Shown piece by piece: positions 1 through 7,113 of a stretch of 14,722 bases of DNA (the stretch's first letter is position 1; the number at the start of each line of letters is the position of its first letter). The DNA comes from CAZNTZ01 sp964576135 (lineage in GTDB: Bacteria > Pseudomonadota > Alphaproteobacteria > Rs-D84). Where the stretch lies: contig CAZNTZ010000017.1 in the NCBI GenBank assembly GCA_964576135.1, positions 1 through 14,722 on the forward strand. The letters run 5' to 3'. Position numbers and translations under genes: made by a program. The notes under the pieces were generated by a model, which saw nothing but the letters and a program-made list of their open reading frames with translations, ran no database searches and was not told the DNA's origin.

Positions 1-966
1 AGCCCACGAACAGGTTTCGATGTTGTTCAAGATGTGACAGAGCCAAGGTTGCGTCTGTATGTGACATCACGTGGTGTAAAAACATTCTTTACCCGTAAAC
101 GCGTTCATGGTCGTGATACTCGTATAATTCTTGGGGCTTATCCAAATGTTAGTATTGATGATGCCAGAGACAAAGTTTCAAGTGCGATTACGGCGGCATT
201 AACCCCAATCAAAGTTCGTAAAAAGAATATGGAATTGGAAAAGGTCATCGGATTATGGCTTGATAAAAAAATCAGACGTGAAAAAAAATCCAAAGAAAAA
301 TTGGTTCGTGCGCTGGCTCGTCATTTCTCGTCATTTGCAGGAATAAAAATAGGTGACATTACAAATGTCCAAATTTCTGAAAGAATCGCATCAATTGCAA
401 ATGATTCTGGTGTAAATATGGCTAATAAAATGCTGGAATCAATTGGCAGTATAATGAACTTTGCAGTTGAATCCGGATTTATAGAGAAAAATCCAGCTGA
501 AAAAATATCAAAACATCCTGAACATCCGCGTACATGTTCGCTCAGCAAGACTGGGCTTCGTCGTTTGATATCAGCTTTTGAACGCGAAAAAAACCCAGTT
601 ATCAAAAATTCTTTTTTAATGTTAGTTTATGGTTTTGCTAATCGGTCAGCTATTTTTTCTATGCAATGGCGTGATCTGGATTTTAATCAATATACATGGC
701 GTGGTCGCCCACTGTCCGATAAATCGGTACTTTTACTCAGCGAATTGCCACAAACCGGTCGTTGGGTGTTTCCTGGTCGGGCCGGTGGACACTTAACAGA
801 TCCAAGACGCGCATGGGCAGAAGCACTTGTATCTGCAAAACTGGCTGGCGTTCAAATGGGTGATATATATAAATTAATGTCAAAAATGCTGGGTGAAACC
901 CAAGATTCAGAAGATTTTAGGTTGAAAATGAACACGGTTTTAGAGTCTTTGACGACAAATAGGTAA
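1..966 (+). CDS. P4-type tyrosine recombinase/integrase-like protein, 5' partial, catalytically degenerate
   Basis: The frame is open from base 1, so the true start lies left of the window; a GTG at 34 is only an internal option. The visible N-terminus matches the arm-binding domain (DUF4102) of P4-family integrases: an LRLYV..RGVKTFF segment, then LGAYPNVSIDDAR. A SAM-like core-binding region follows (roughly codons 75-165 counted from 34). The catalytic half is damaged. The W-R-D-L-D signature after box I is present, but the position of the catalytic Arg (TGxR) is Asn, codon 640-642, with an Arg beside it. No HxLR box, second His or active-site Tyr is seen; the protein instead ends in an unrelated tail of about 45 residues. 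I infer it cannot recombine DNA. It could be a decaying prophage or island integrase, or a DNA-binding protein kept for another use. No terminator is evident before the acpP promoter. Confidence 0.75.
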   Translation, partial: SPRTGFDVVQDVTEPRLRLYVTSRGVKTFFTRKRVHGRDTRIILGAYPNVSIDDARDKVSSAITAALTPIKVRKKNMELEKVIGLWLDKKIRREKKSKEKLVRALARHFSSFAGIKIGDITNVQISERIASIANDSGVNMANKMLESIGSIMNFAVESGFIEKNPAEKISKHPEHPRTCSLSKTGLRRLISAFEREKNPVIKNSFLMLVYGFANRSAIFSMQWRDLDFNQYTWRGRPLSDKSVLLLSELPQTGRWVFPGRAGGHLTDPRRAWAEALVSAKLAGVQMGDIYKLMSKMLGETQDSEDFRLKMNTVLESLTTNR

Positions 967-1011
967 ATTTTTTCCTTAATTTCCGCACTTGTTATCGTTT
1001 GTTATAAATAT

Positions 1012-1041
1012 TTGACAATAGGTGGCAAAAAATGCTATCTT
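1012..1041 (+). promoter_or_regulatory. Predicted sigma-70-type promoter of acpP
   Basis: The -35 box TTGACA (1012-1017) and -10 box TATCTT (1036-1041) are 18 bases apart. A TG one base upstream of the -10 makes it an extended -10. It lies in the only gap between the integrase-like gene and acpP, and puts the transcript start near 1048. Confidence 0.7.
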
Positions 1042-1053
1042 GTGACAAGTCAC
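1042..1053. promoter_or_regulatory. Inverted repeat GTGAC-AA-GTCAC at the acpP transcription start
   Basis: A perfect 5-base inverted repeat with a 2-base centre directly abuts the predicted -10 box and covers the likely start site. The position suits a repressor operator. It is short enough to arise by chance, and no regulator is identified. Confidence 0.3.
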
Positions 1054-1098
1054 TCTGATACAGGGACATAAAAGTTTAACAAAAATTAAGGATATAAA

Positions 1099-1335
1099 AT
1101 GTCAACTCTTGAACAAGTTAAAAAAATAGTTGTAGAAAAATTGAACGTCGACGAAGCTAAAGTTACAGAAAACGCTGCATTCGTTGATGATTTGGGTGCA
1201 GACTCTTTGGACGTTGTTGAATTCGTAATGGAAGTTGAAAAAGAATTCGATATCACAATCCCAGACGAAGAAGCTGGTAAAATGCGCACAGTTGGCGATG
1301 CTGTAAAATATATCGAAGCTAATTCCAAGAAATAA
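1099..1335 (+). CDS. acpP: Acyl carrier protein
   Basis: This 78-residue acidic protein has the usual length for AcpP, the cytosolic carrier that holds growing fatty acyl chains on a 4'-phosphopantetheine arm. The attachment site is visible as GADSLD, with Ser36 in the DSL motif modified by the holo-ACP synthase. The four-helix layout and the acidic helix II (DVVEFVMEVEKEF), which docks partner enzymes such as FabF, are intact. The start is supported by an AAGGA ribosome site at 1088-1092, six bases before the ATG. It has its own promoter and is followed by a terminator, so it can be made in excess over fabF, as expected for an abundant carrier. The order acpP-fabF-mltG is common in proteobacteria. 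Identification is secure. Confidence 0.98.
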   Translation: MSTLEQVKKIVVEKLNVDEAKVTENAAFVDDLGADSLDVVEFVMEVEKEFDITIPDEEAGKMRTVGDAVKYIEANSKK

Positions 1336-1366
1336 TCAAGGAACGCTTTGTAATTTTTTATAAAAT

Positions 1367-1397
1367 ACCTGTCTCTGTATATGGGGGCAGGTTTTTT
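1367..1397 (+). terminator. Rho-independent terminator after acpP
   Basis: ACCTGTC (1367-1373) pairs with GGCAGGT (1386-1392), with one G-T pair and a 12-base loop, followed by a run of six T. It lies 31 bases beyond the acpP stop and separates acpP from fabF. Confidence 0.8.
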
Positions 1398-1437
1398 AAT
1401 CTGATTTTGGACACAATTTGATTACAGGTCAAATTTC

Positions 1438-1466
1438 TTGAAATTTATATTTAACCAGTGTAAAAT
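1438..1466 (+). promoter_or_regulatory. Predicted promoter of fabF-mltG
   Basis: TTGAAA (1438-1443) and TAAAAT (1461-1466) are separated by 17 bases, downstream of the acpP terminator and about 36 bases before the fabF start. This gives fabF and mltG their own transcript. Confidence 0.7.
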
Positions 1467-1502
1467 CAGATAACAGTTTTACCAAAAACAAAAGGTTTAA
1501 AA

Positions 1503-2771
1503 ATGAAACGCGTTGTAATTACTGGAATGGGCATAGTCAGTCCTGTTGGCACTGGAATTGAATATGCTTGGAAAAACGTTCTGGCCGGAAATTCCGGAAT
1601 TCATAAAATAACAAATGTTGATGTTTCGGATATGTCATCGCAAGTCGGTGGTGTTCCAGCATTGGGCAAGGGCGAAGGTGAATGTGATTTTGATTTAATC
1701 GCAGACGCAAAAGAACAACGCAAAAATGATAAATCTGTTTTATACGCAATGGTTGCCGCCGATCAAGCAGTACGCGATGCTGGGTTGATTGATGATGCAA
1801 CTGGTAAATTAAAAGCAAGTCTTGATGCAGAGCGCGCTGGTGTTTCAATCGGTGGTGGAATTGGTGGGTTGCAAACAATTTATGATACATGCGTTGATTT
1901 GCATACATCTGGACCGCGCGCGGTAAACCCATTCTTTATTCCAAAGGCACTTATAAATATGCAGGCCGGACAGGTTTCAATTAAATTTGGTTTGAAAGGA
2001 CCAAATATTTCAATTGTAACTGCATGCGCAACCGGAACTCACTCTATTGGTGAAGGTACAAGATTAATTCAACATGGTGACGCAGATATTATGGTTTGCG
2101 GCGGTGCCGAAGCAGCGGTATGTCGTCTGGGAATTTCTGGATTCTGTGCGATGAAGGCATTGTCTAGTCACTTTAATGAAACCCCTGAAAAATCTTCACG
2201 TCCATGGGATAAAAACCGTGACGGATTTGTTATTGCCGAAGGCGCTGGTGTTTTAGTACTCGAAGATTATGATCACGCAGTTGCACGTGGTGCAAAAATT
2301 TATGCGGAAATCGGCGGTTACGGAATGTCTGGTGACGCACATCATATAACTGCACCAGCCGAAGGAGGCGAGGGTGGTTTGCGTGCAATGAAGGCGGCAC
2401 TCAAAGATGCCGGCTTAAATCCAGAAAATATTGATTATGTAAATGCACATGGAACATCGACTGGGTTGGGAGATATTGGCGAATTCACAGCGGTCAAAAC
2501 ATTATTTGGTGATTTGCCAGTTTCAATGTCCAGCACAAAATCTATGACAGGTCACTTGTTAGGTGCAGCCGGCGCAGTAGAAGCAATATTTTGTGTAATG
2601 TCATTACGCGATCAGGTTGTTCCACCGACAATCAATATGGATGATCCCGAAGAAATAACAGTTGGGTTTGATTTGCCAAAAACAGCGAAAAAACGCAAGA
2701 TAGATGCTTGTTTGAATAATTCGTTTGGTTTTGGTGGAACAAACGCATCAGTGGTTATTAAAAAGATTTAA
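1503..2771 (+). CDS. fabF: Beta-ketoacyl-ACP synthase II
   Basis: This cytosolic condensing enzyme joins malonyl-ACP to acyl-ACP in fatty acid elongation. At 422 residues it is close to the family norm of about 410-420. The catalytic triad is complete: Cys175 in VTACATGTHS, His316 in NAHGTSTG, and His351 in KSMTGHLLGAAG. The thiolase-fold start (RVVITGMGIVSPVG) and the glycine-rich end (NNSFGFGGTNAS) are also present. An AAAGG ribosome site lies at 1491-1495. The full-length KAS II form and its place directly after acpP favour FabF over FabB. The mltG gene follows 23 bases later with no terminator between, so the two are probably co-transcribed. Confidence 0.97.
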   Translation: MKRVVITGMGIVSPVGTGIEYAWKNVLAGNSGIHKITNVDVSDMSSQVGGVPALGKGEGECDFDLIADAKEQRKNDKSVLYAMVAADQAVRDAGLIDDATGKLKASLDAERAGVSIGGGIGGLQTIYDTCVDLHTSGPRAVNPFFIPKALINMQAGQVSIKFGLKGPNISIVTACATGTHSIGEGTRLIQHGDADIMVCGGAEAAVCRLGISGFCAMKALSSHFNETPEKSSRPWDKNRDGFVIAEGAGVLVLEDYDHAVARGAKIYAEIGGYGMSGDAHHITAPAEGGEGGLRAMKAALKDAGLNPENIDYVNAHGTSTGLGDIGEFTAVKTLFGDLPVSMSSTKSMTGHLLGAAGAVEAIFCVMSLRDQVVPPTINMDDPEEITVGFDLPKTAKKRKIDACLNNSFGFGGTNASVVIKKI

Positions 2772-2794
2772 ATTTTTATCATAAAAGTTTTGAT

Positions 2795-3892
2795 ATGAAG
2801 AAAAAACGTAAACATTCCGCGCCGCGTCGCAGGGTGAATTTTACCGGCGGCAAAGCGTGGGGGCGTTTAGCATTTAGCGGAATCGCTGTGTGCGCTGTGT
2901 GCGCCGGTGCATATTTTATTGGTTTCAGATCTAATGTGCAAGAAGGTGCAACTGTCCAAGTTTCACGCGGTGTCAGCATTTCTTCTGTTGCGGATAAATT
3001 AAAATCTGATGGCTTTATATTTTCTGCCGATGTTTTCAAAGGATTAGTCCTGATTATGAGCGGAAATATCCAAGCAGGTGAATATGATTTACCAGCAGGT
3101 GCATCGGTCTGGAAACTGGCAAAAATGTTTTCAACAGGTGACATAGCCAGCACGACAATTGTTATTCCCGAAGGTTTAACAGTAAAACAAATCATCGGTG
3201 TTTTGAAAGATAACAAATCTCTATCTGGCCAAGCATGTACTGATAAAGACAAAATTGCAAAAACAAAAATAGATGATGTTAAAATAATACAGCCCACAGA
3301 AATAACCGAAAATCTGCCTTGTCCATCTGATGGAGAATTATTTCCAGATACATATCGTGTAGCCAAAGGTACTTCGCGTGCAGCAGTTATTGATTTAATG
3401 CGCACAAAAATGTCAGAAATTAAAAATGGTTGGGAAAAATCCGGCGGTCCAGCACCGGCACCACTTAAAACATGGAACGAAGTCATAACACTTGCATCGA
3501 TTGTTCAAAAAGAAACACCAAAAGAAAGTGAAATGCCAGTTGTTGCATCGGTTTATTTAAATCGTTTGCGCCGTGGAATGAAATTACAGGCAGATCCAAC
3601 AGTCGTTTATGCAATTACAAACGGACTTGGGGATATGCATGGTAAAACATTGTGGTCTAATTTTTTGAAACGTTCCAGCCCTTATAATACTTATACAAAT
3701 TATGGTTTACCCCCATCACCAATTGCAAATGTTGGTCGCGCCGCAATCAGTGCTGTGTTGGCACCGGCTGATACAAATTATTTATTTTTCGTGGCTGATG
3801 GTACCGGTGGACACAATTTCGCCCGTGATTTGGATGAACATAATGAAAACAGAAAAAAGTGGCGAATTATCAAAGCAGAAATGAATAAATAA
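2795..3892 (+). CDS. mltG: Endolytic murein transglycosylase MltG (YceG family)
   Basis: This inner-membrane enzyme cleaves nascent glycan strands in the periplasm and so sets their length. The 365-residue protein has a very basic cytosolic start (KKKRKH, RRR), one membrane segment at about residues 22-44, a LysM-like region (about 50-115), and the YceG catalytic domain. The conserved ELFPDTY motif is at 181-187. The catalytic Glu is Glu240 in ASIVQKE, followed by the family signature YLNRL and LQADPTVVYA. Two cysteines (148, 176) lie in an insert between the LysM-like and catalytic parts. The ribosome site is weak (AAAAG, 2783-2787), which suggests coupling to fabF. It ends before a bidirectional hairpin shared with the convergent gene at 3965-6064. 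Confidence 0.95.
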   Translation: MKKKRKHSAPRRRVNFTGGKAWGRLAFSGIAVCAVCAGAYFIGFRSNVQEGATVQVSRGVSISSVADKLKSDGFIFSADVFKGLVLIMSGNIQAGEYDLPAGASVWKLAKMFSTGDIASTTIVIPEGLTVKQIIGVLKDNKSLSGQACTDKDKIAKTKIDDVKIIQPTEITENLPCPSDGELFPDTYRVAKGTSRAAVIDLMRTKMSEIKNGWEKSGGPAPAPLKTWNEVITLASIVQKETPKESEMPVVASVYLNRLRRGMKLQADPTVVYAITNGLGDMHGKTLWSNFLKRSSPYNTYTNYGLPPSPIANVGRAAISAVLAPADTNYLFFVADGTGGHNFARDLDEHNENRKKWRIIKAEMNK

Positions 3893-3925
3893 TTTATTTA
3901 TAAATTTTACAATGAATTCAAATAA

Positions 3926-3948
3926 AAATCCCGCATCACGCGGGATTT
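3926..3948. terminator. Bidirectional terminator between convergent genes
   Basis: AAATCCCGC (3926-3934) pairs perfectly with GCGGGATTT (3940-3948) around a 5-base loop. On the minus strand the stem runs into TTTTTATTT, a good terminator for the 699-residue protein gene. On the plus strand the T tract is weaker but it can still end mltG transcription. Confidence 0.85.
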
Positions 3949-3964
3949 AAAATTTATAAGTTTT

Positions 3965-6064
3965 TTACTTTGTTTGCTGAGAACGTTGCTGAGAAGATTG
4001 TTCAATTGCATATAACTTTGCATTTATAAGATTCAAACAAGCGTTTGCGGGATCAGCAGTTGATAAATTTGATTCTGCACACTTATTACCAGCGGATATC
4101 TTGTTTGTTATTAAATAAGCATCAACACTGTCAACTGTGACTTTAACAGCTTTCTTTAAATCGCCCCATTTACGCGAAGAAACCATAGTATTCATTTTTG
4201 ATAAATTATCGCGAACGCAATAAATAGTTCCGGCCTGATCTTTGAATCTGCAATCAGTTATTCCGCCGTTGTCAGTGCCAGAAGAGCTTGAACCATTACC
4301 ACTTGATGCTCCGGCGGCTTCGTTCTGGGCAACCAGAACCGCTTTCTGTAACTGGGTCTGGAAACGTTTAACAGTTACATCCAAAAAGTCATATTGCTTT
4401 TTCATTTGTTGCGCAATGAGTGTTGTTTTTAACGCAATAACATTGTTCATTGTTTCTTTTTCAGATTGATTATCAGGATTCTTATTTTTATCACCAGTGT
4501 TGTAAATATGAATCGAGCATAATGCCAATTTTGGATTTATTGCCTGTGAAGTTGTTTCGTCATCTGTACAAGACACCGCATCTTTGTTGGATTTTATTTT
4601 GCCGTCGTTGTCTAAATTGACACACATTTTATTAGATGGTACAGATTTTTTTGTTGCCCATTGTTGCAATAATGTCAAATCACCACCATCAGCATTTCCA
4701 AAACAAAAACTTGTATCATCTTTCGCTTTGTTTCCTGTATATGAAACTTGGGCTTCTTGTTCAATCCACAGTTGTAAAGTTTCAGAATCTATACCAGACT
4801 GCTTTTTACGTTTTGCAAATAACTTTGAATTATCCAATGCATCAGATGCACATGCGACACGAATTCCACCCGACGATCCACGATCCATATCCAACCAATT
4901 TTGCTGAACATCATCTTGGTTTGACAACATTTGTAACAATTGGCAATGTGGCTGCACAGAAGAAATTTTAAGATTTTCATTGCAAGAATTTAAACATTTT
5001 GCTGTAGTAGAATTATCTCTGCAATTATTCCGGGGACATTCTTTTTGCAATTCATAATACTTTGTTGTCTTACTTGTTGTCCCAGCGGTTTCTACCTCGC
5101 ATAAATATTTCCCCCAAACATTACAGGAACCGTTCAGCATCATATAAATATCTGTAATATCAACGCCCAATGCTTGGGCTTGGATAAGTGCATCATAAAC
5201 TTCGTCAAGAACTGTATTGTATGGGTCAAAAAAAGCACCAGCTTTTTCTTTGAATGCTGCAACACGGGTTGGGGCGCGGCATCCGCTGCCGGATGAATCA
5301 CAACCAGCATAATCAAAAGTTGTTTGCATTGCTGTCTTTGCAGTTTTAAGCGCTGCATTTACATCTTCTAGTTTTGATAAAATTTGTCCAGATGCTTGGT
5401 TACGTGCGAGTGTATCTGCGGAAACGCCACGATCAATTGCTGCTGATGTTTGTTCCGATACAGACGCTGCGGCTGTACTTTGCGCCATCAATTGTTTTTG
5501 TTCTTCAAGTGCTGCTTGGACTGCAGCTGCTGACTGTGCATTTTGATCTGCCATTTGGGATTGCATTTGTTGCAATTGCTGTTGCATGGCCTGCATCTGT
5601 GCGTCAGATTGTGCAGCAGAATTTGCATTCGCGCTTGCATTCGCAGCGGCGGCCGCCGCGTTCGCTTTGGCATTAGAACTTGCCACGAGTTGTGCCGCAA
5701 TTGAATTCACCAAGTCGTCACCATACTGTTTGCAATTTGCATTTGATTGAACACATCCATTTACAATTGGCACTGCGACATCCATGCTTGTGCAACCACC
5801 GCTTGCACATTTTGGCGAAGCACAACGCAAAATTAAAGAATTACAATTACCAAAATCCGCGGCCGGTGCACCTTTGCCAGGATTTGCCATAGCATTCCAT
5901 TGATTATTATTAAGTGCACCAATATTACCGGAAAAAGAAGTTAAATTACCACTCGCCGCATTACTTGTTATTGGGGCGTTTGCGGCACGCAAAGCCGACG
6001 GCACCACAAAGCATAAAGCTGCGACAATGAAATACAGGCGAAAATTTGATCTATTTGAAAACAT
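3965..6064 (-). CDS. Exported cysteine-rich coiled-coil protein of unknown function
   Basis: I do not recognise a named family. The 699-residue product starts with a signal peptide (hydrophobic core about residues 10-24, likely cut after Ala-Asn-Ala at 28-30) and should act in the periplasm or outside the cell. The mature part has 24 cysteines, an even number: six between 74 and 111, ten between 255 and 405, four between 454 and 516 and four between 605 and 676. This suggests multiple disulfides. Residues about 120-245 are rich in Ala, Gln and Asn and look like a long coiled coil. A Gly/Ser-rich linker lies at 585-600. The last ten residues are Gln/Ser-rich. It has its own promoter and terminator. 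It lies on the same strand as virB8-10 with one gene between, so a link to secretion (for example a pilus-tip, TraN-like or VirB5-like role) is conceivable, but this is inference from position and cysteine content only. Confidence 0.85.
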   Translation of the reverse strand: MFSNRSNFRLYFIVAALCFVVPSALRAANAPITSNAASGNLTSFSGNIGALNNNQWNAMANPGKGAPAADFGNCNSLILRCASPKCASGGCTSMDVAVPIVNGCVQSNANCKQYGDDLVNSIAAQLVASSNAKANAAAAAANASANANSAAQSDAQMQAMQQQLQQMQSQMADQNAQSAAAVQAALEEQKQLMAQSTAAASVSEQTSAAIDRGVSADTLARNQASGQILSKLEDVNAALKTAKTAMQTTFDYAGCDSSGSGCRAPTRVAAFKEKAGAFFDPYNTVLDEVYDALIQAQALGVDITDIYMMLNGSCNVWGKYLCEVETAGTTSKTTKYYELQKECPRNNCRDNSTTAKCLNSCNENLKISSVQPHCQLLQMLSNQDDVQQNWLDMDRGSSGGIRVACASDALDNSKLFAKRKKQSGIDSETLQLWIEQEAQVSYTGNKAKDDTSFCFGNADGGDLTLLQQWATKKSVPSNKMCVNLDNDGKIKSNKDAVSCTDDETTSQAINPKLALCSIHIYNTGDKNKNPDNQSEKETMNNVIALKTTLIAQQMKKQYDFLDVTVKRFQTQLQKAVLVAQNEAAGASSGNGSSSSGTDNGGITDCRFKDQAGTIYCVRDNLSKMNTMVSSRKWGDLKKAVKVTVDSVDAYLITNKISAGNKCAESNLSTADPANACLNLINAKLYAIEQSSQQRSQQTK

Positions 6065-6078
6065 TTCTCTCAGAGATT

Positions 6079-6107
6079 ATTCTAACAGGTTTTGTAAATT
6101 AAAGCAA
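6079..6107 (-). promoter_or_regulatory. Predicted promoter of the cysteine-rich exported protein gene
   Basis: On the minus strand, TTGCTT (6107-6102) and TAGAAT (6084-6079) are 17 bases apart, with an extended -10 TG. The predicted transcript start is only about 8 bases before the ATG, so the leader would be very short and overlap the ribosome site GAGAGAA (6065-6071). Confidence 0.55.
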
Positions 6108-6132
6108 AGCAAAATGTATGATTTATAAACTG

Positions 6133-6164
6133 CAAAGCGCAATTAAGTTGATAATTGCGCTTTG
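6133..6164. repeat. Perfect 13-bp inverted repeat, no T tract
   Basis: CAAAGCGCAATTA (6133-6145) is the exact reverse complement of TAATTGCGCTTTG (6152-6164), with a 6-base loop. Neither side is followed by a T run, so it is not a standard terminator. It lies 25 bases upstream of the -35 box of the cysteine-rich protein gene and just beyond the terminator of the beta-barrel gene. It could be an operator, an mRNA 3'-end stabilising hairpin or a small-RNA structure. Confidence 0.6.
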
Positions 6165-6177
6165 AATTTAGGACACA

Positions 6178-6207
6178 AAAAAATCCGGCAATTTTGCCGG
6201 ATTTTTT
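6178..6207 (-). terminator. Rho-independent terminator of the beta-barrel gene
   Basis: AATCCGGCAA (6182-6191) pairs with TTGCCGGATT (6194-6203). A-rich and T-rich flanks extend the stem and give a run of seven T on the minus strand. It starts directly after the stop codon at 6209-6211. Confidence 0.9.
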
Positions 6208-6208
6208 A

Positions 6209-6934
6209 TTAGAAGTCCATACCAAACTTTACACCGAAACCTGTCTTGTCATAGATATCGGAAGTCAAGCTTTGCATAGCATACAAACCGACAACTTTTG
6301 ATGGGTCGATGTTGTAATTCAAACCGACGCGTGCATCTAAATTGTCGTCTTCGCCAAGCCAAGCATACAACGAATCATTATCATACAATGTGTATGTCAT
6401 GCCCGCTGTAACGTTCCAGTTATCATCAATGTTATACTGGCCATCCAATCCAAAATTCCATGTTGTTTCGTCATAGTTATATGCTGGTACATCATCATCG
6501 GTATATTGGTATTCAGCCGTAGCCGCCAATGTCCAATTATCTGCGACATAACCAAGTTTTGTTCCAACTCTCCAGTCATATGCATATGTATTAAAGCCAT
6601 CATCTTTGCTATAAAGTTGTGCAACTTTACCGTATACATCTGCTTTCCAGTTCATATCATCAACATATCGATATGATAAGCCGAGTCCGAAATTATCCCA
6701 TGAATAATCATTATCACCTGAACTTGGATAAAATGCCGAAGCAGAAGTGTTTAAGAACATCGACATTTTGTCGGTTACACCGTAACCAAATTCTTCGCTA
6801 ATTCCGAATAATTCAGTGTCCGAATCNNNNNNNNNNGATGGACGATAAAGTGGGTTAAAATCATAAGTGTTCGCAGCATTCGCAGCAGTTGCAGCAAATA
6901 CGGCAAGCAATGATGTCAGTGCTATTTTCTTCAT
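6209..6934 (-). CDS. Small outer-membrane beta-barrel protein (interrupted by an assembly gap)
   Basis: The product is about 241 residues from the chosen ATG. A clear signal peptide (MKKIALTSLLAVFAATAANA) directs export. The mature part is a chain of alternating short strands rich in Trp, Tyr and Asp (WKADVYGKVAQLY, WRVGTKLGYV, WNFGLDGQYN, WNVTAGMTYTLY), typical of an outer-membrane barrel. It ends in FGVKFGMDF, with the terminal Phe used as a BAM recognition signal. The start at 6934 is preferred over an upstream in-frame ATG at 6970 because a strong ribosome site and the signal peptide follow it. Ten Ns at 6827-6836 hide about three residues; the first affected codon is TCN, so it encodes Ser. 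Both sides are in one frame. Substrate unknown; it may be a porin-like or adhesin-like protein. It is transcribed separately from the virB genes upstream. Confidence 0.85.
   Translation of the reverse strand: MKKIALTSLLAVFAATAANAANTYDFNPLYRPXXXXDSDTELFGISEEFGYGVTDKMSMFLNTSASAFYPSSGDNDYSWDNFGLGLSYRYVDDMNWKADVYGKVAQLYSKDDGFNTYAYDWRVGTKLGYVADNWTLAATAEYQYTDDDVPAYNYDETTWNFGLDGQYNIDDNWNVTAGMTYTLYDNDSLYAWLGEDDNLDARVGLNYNIDPSKVVGLYAMQSLTSDIYDKTGFGVKFGMDF
6827..6836. other. Assembly gap (10 N)
   Basis: Ten undetermined bases lie inside the beta-barrel gene. The frame is kept across them, but the true length may differ if ten is a placeholder value. Confidence 0.99.
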
Positions 6935-6936
6935 AG

Positions 6937-6946
6937 TTCCTTCCTT
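6937..6946 (-). promoter_or_regulatory. Strong ribosome binding site that fixes the beta-barrel start
   Basis: AAGGAAGGAA on the minus strand ends two bases before the ATG at 6934-6932, with its AGGAAGG core about 5 bases away. The upstream ATG at 6970 has no comparable site. Confidence 0.75.
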
Positions 6947-6992
6947 TGTTTTTTGAATGGATTGGGACATAACAGTCCAAATCTCTTTCTGA

Positions 6993-7021
6993 ATTTTACA
7001 ACTAAGTTTAAATTAAATCAA
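6993..7021 (-). promoter_or_regulatory. Predicted promoter of the beta-barrel gene
   Basis: On the minus strand, TTGATT (7021-7016) and TAAAAT (6998-6993) are 17 bases apart. The predicted start near 6986 gives a leader of about 50 bases and makes the gene independent of the virB operon. Confidence 0.65.
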
Positions 7022-7069
7022 TAGGAAAGAATTTTGCAAAAACTAAATTTTTTTATTAAAATGCGCAAA

Positions 7070-7079
7070 GTGTTAACAC
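7070..7079. promoter_or_regulatory. Palindrome GTGTTAACAC upstream of the beta-barrel promoter
   Basis: A perfect 10-base palindrome lies about 50 bases upstream of the -35 box and just past the virB10 terminator. It could bind a dimeric regulator. No regulator is identified, and a chance origin is possible. Confidence 0.25.
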
Positions 7080-7086
7080 CGATTCG

Positions 7087-7112
7087 AAAAAAATGCGCGT
7101 ATAAGCGCATTT
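7087..7112 (-). terminator. Rho-independent terminator of the virB8-virB9-virB10 operon
   Basis: AAATGCGC (7091-7098) pairs with GCGCATTT (7105-7112) around a 6-base loop. On the minus strand it is followed by seven T (7093-7087). It begins one base after the virB10 stop. Confidence 0.88.
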
Positions 7113-7113
7113 C

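Noticed and set aside
2779..3486. Long minus-strand open frame of about 235 codons opposite mltG
   Set aside because: mltG has intact catalytic motifs on the plus strand; the antisense frame has no domain and no ribosome site.
4584..5892. Several open frames on both strands within the cysteine-rich protein gene
   Set aside because: They are short, overlapping and without recognisable domains; the minus-strand gene has a signal peptide, promoter and terminator.
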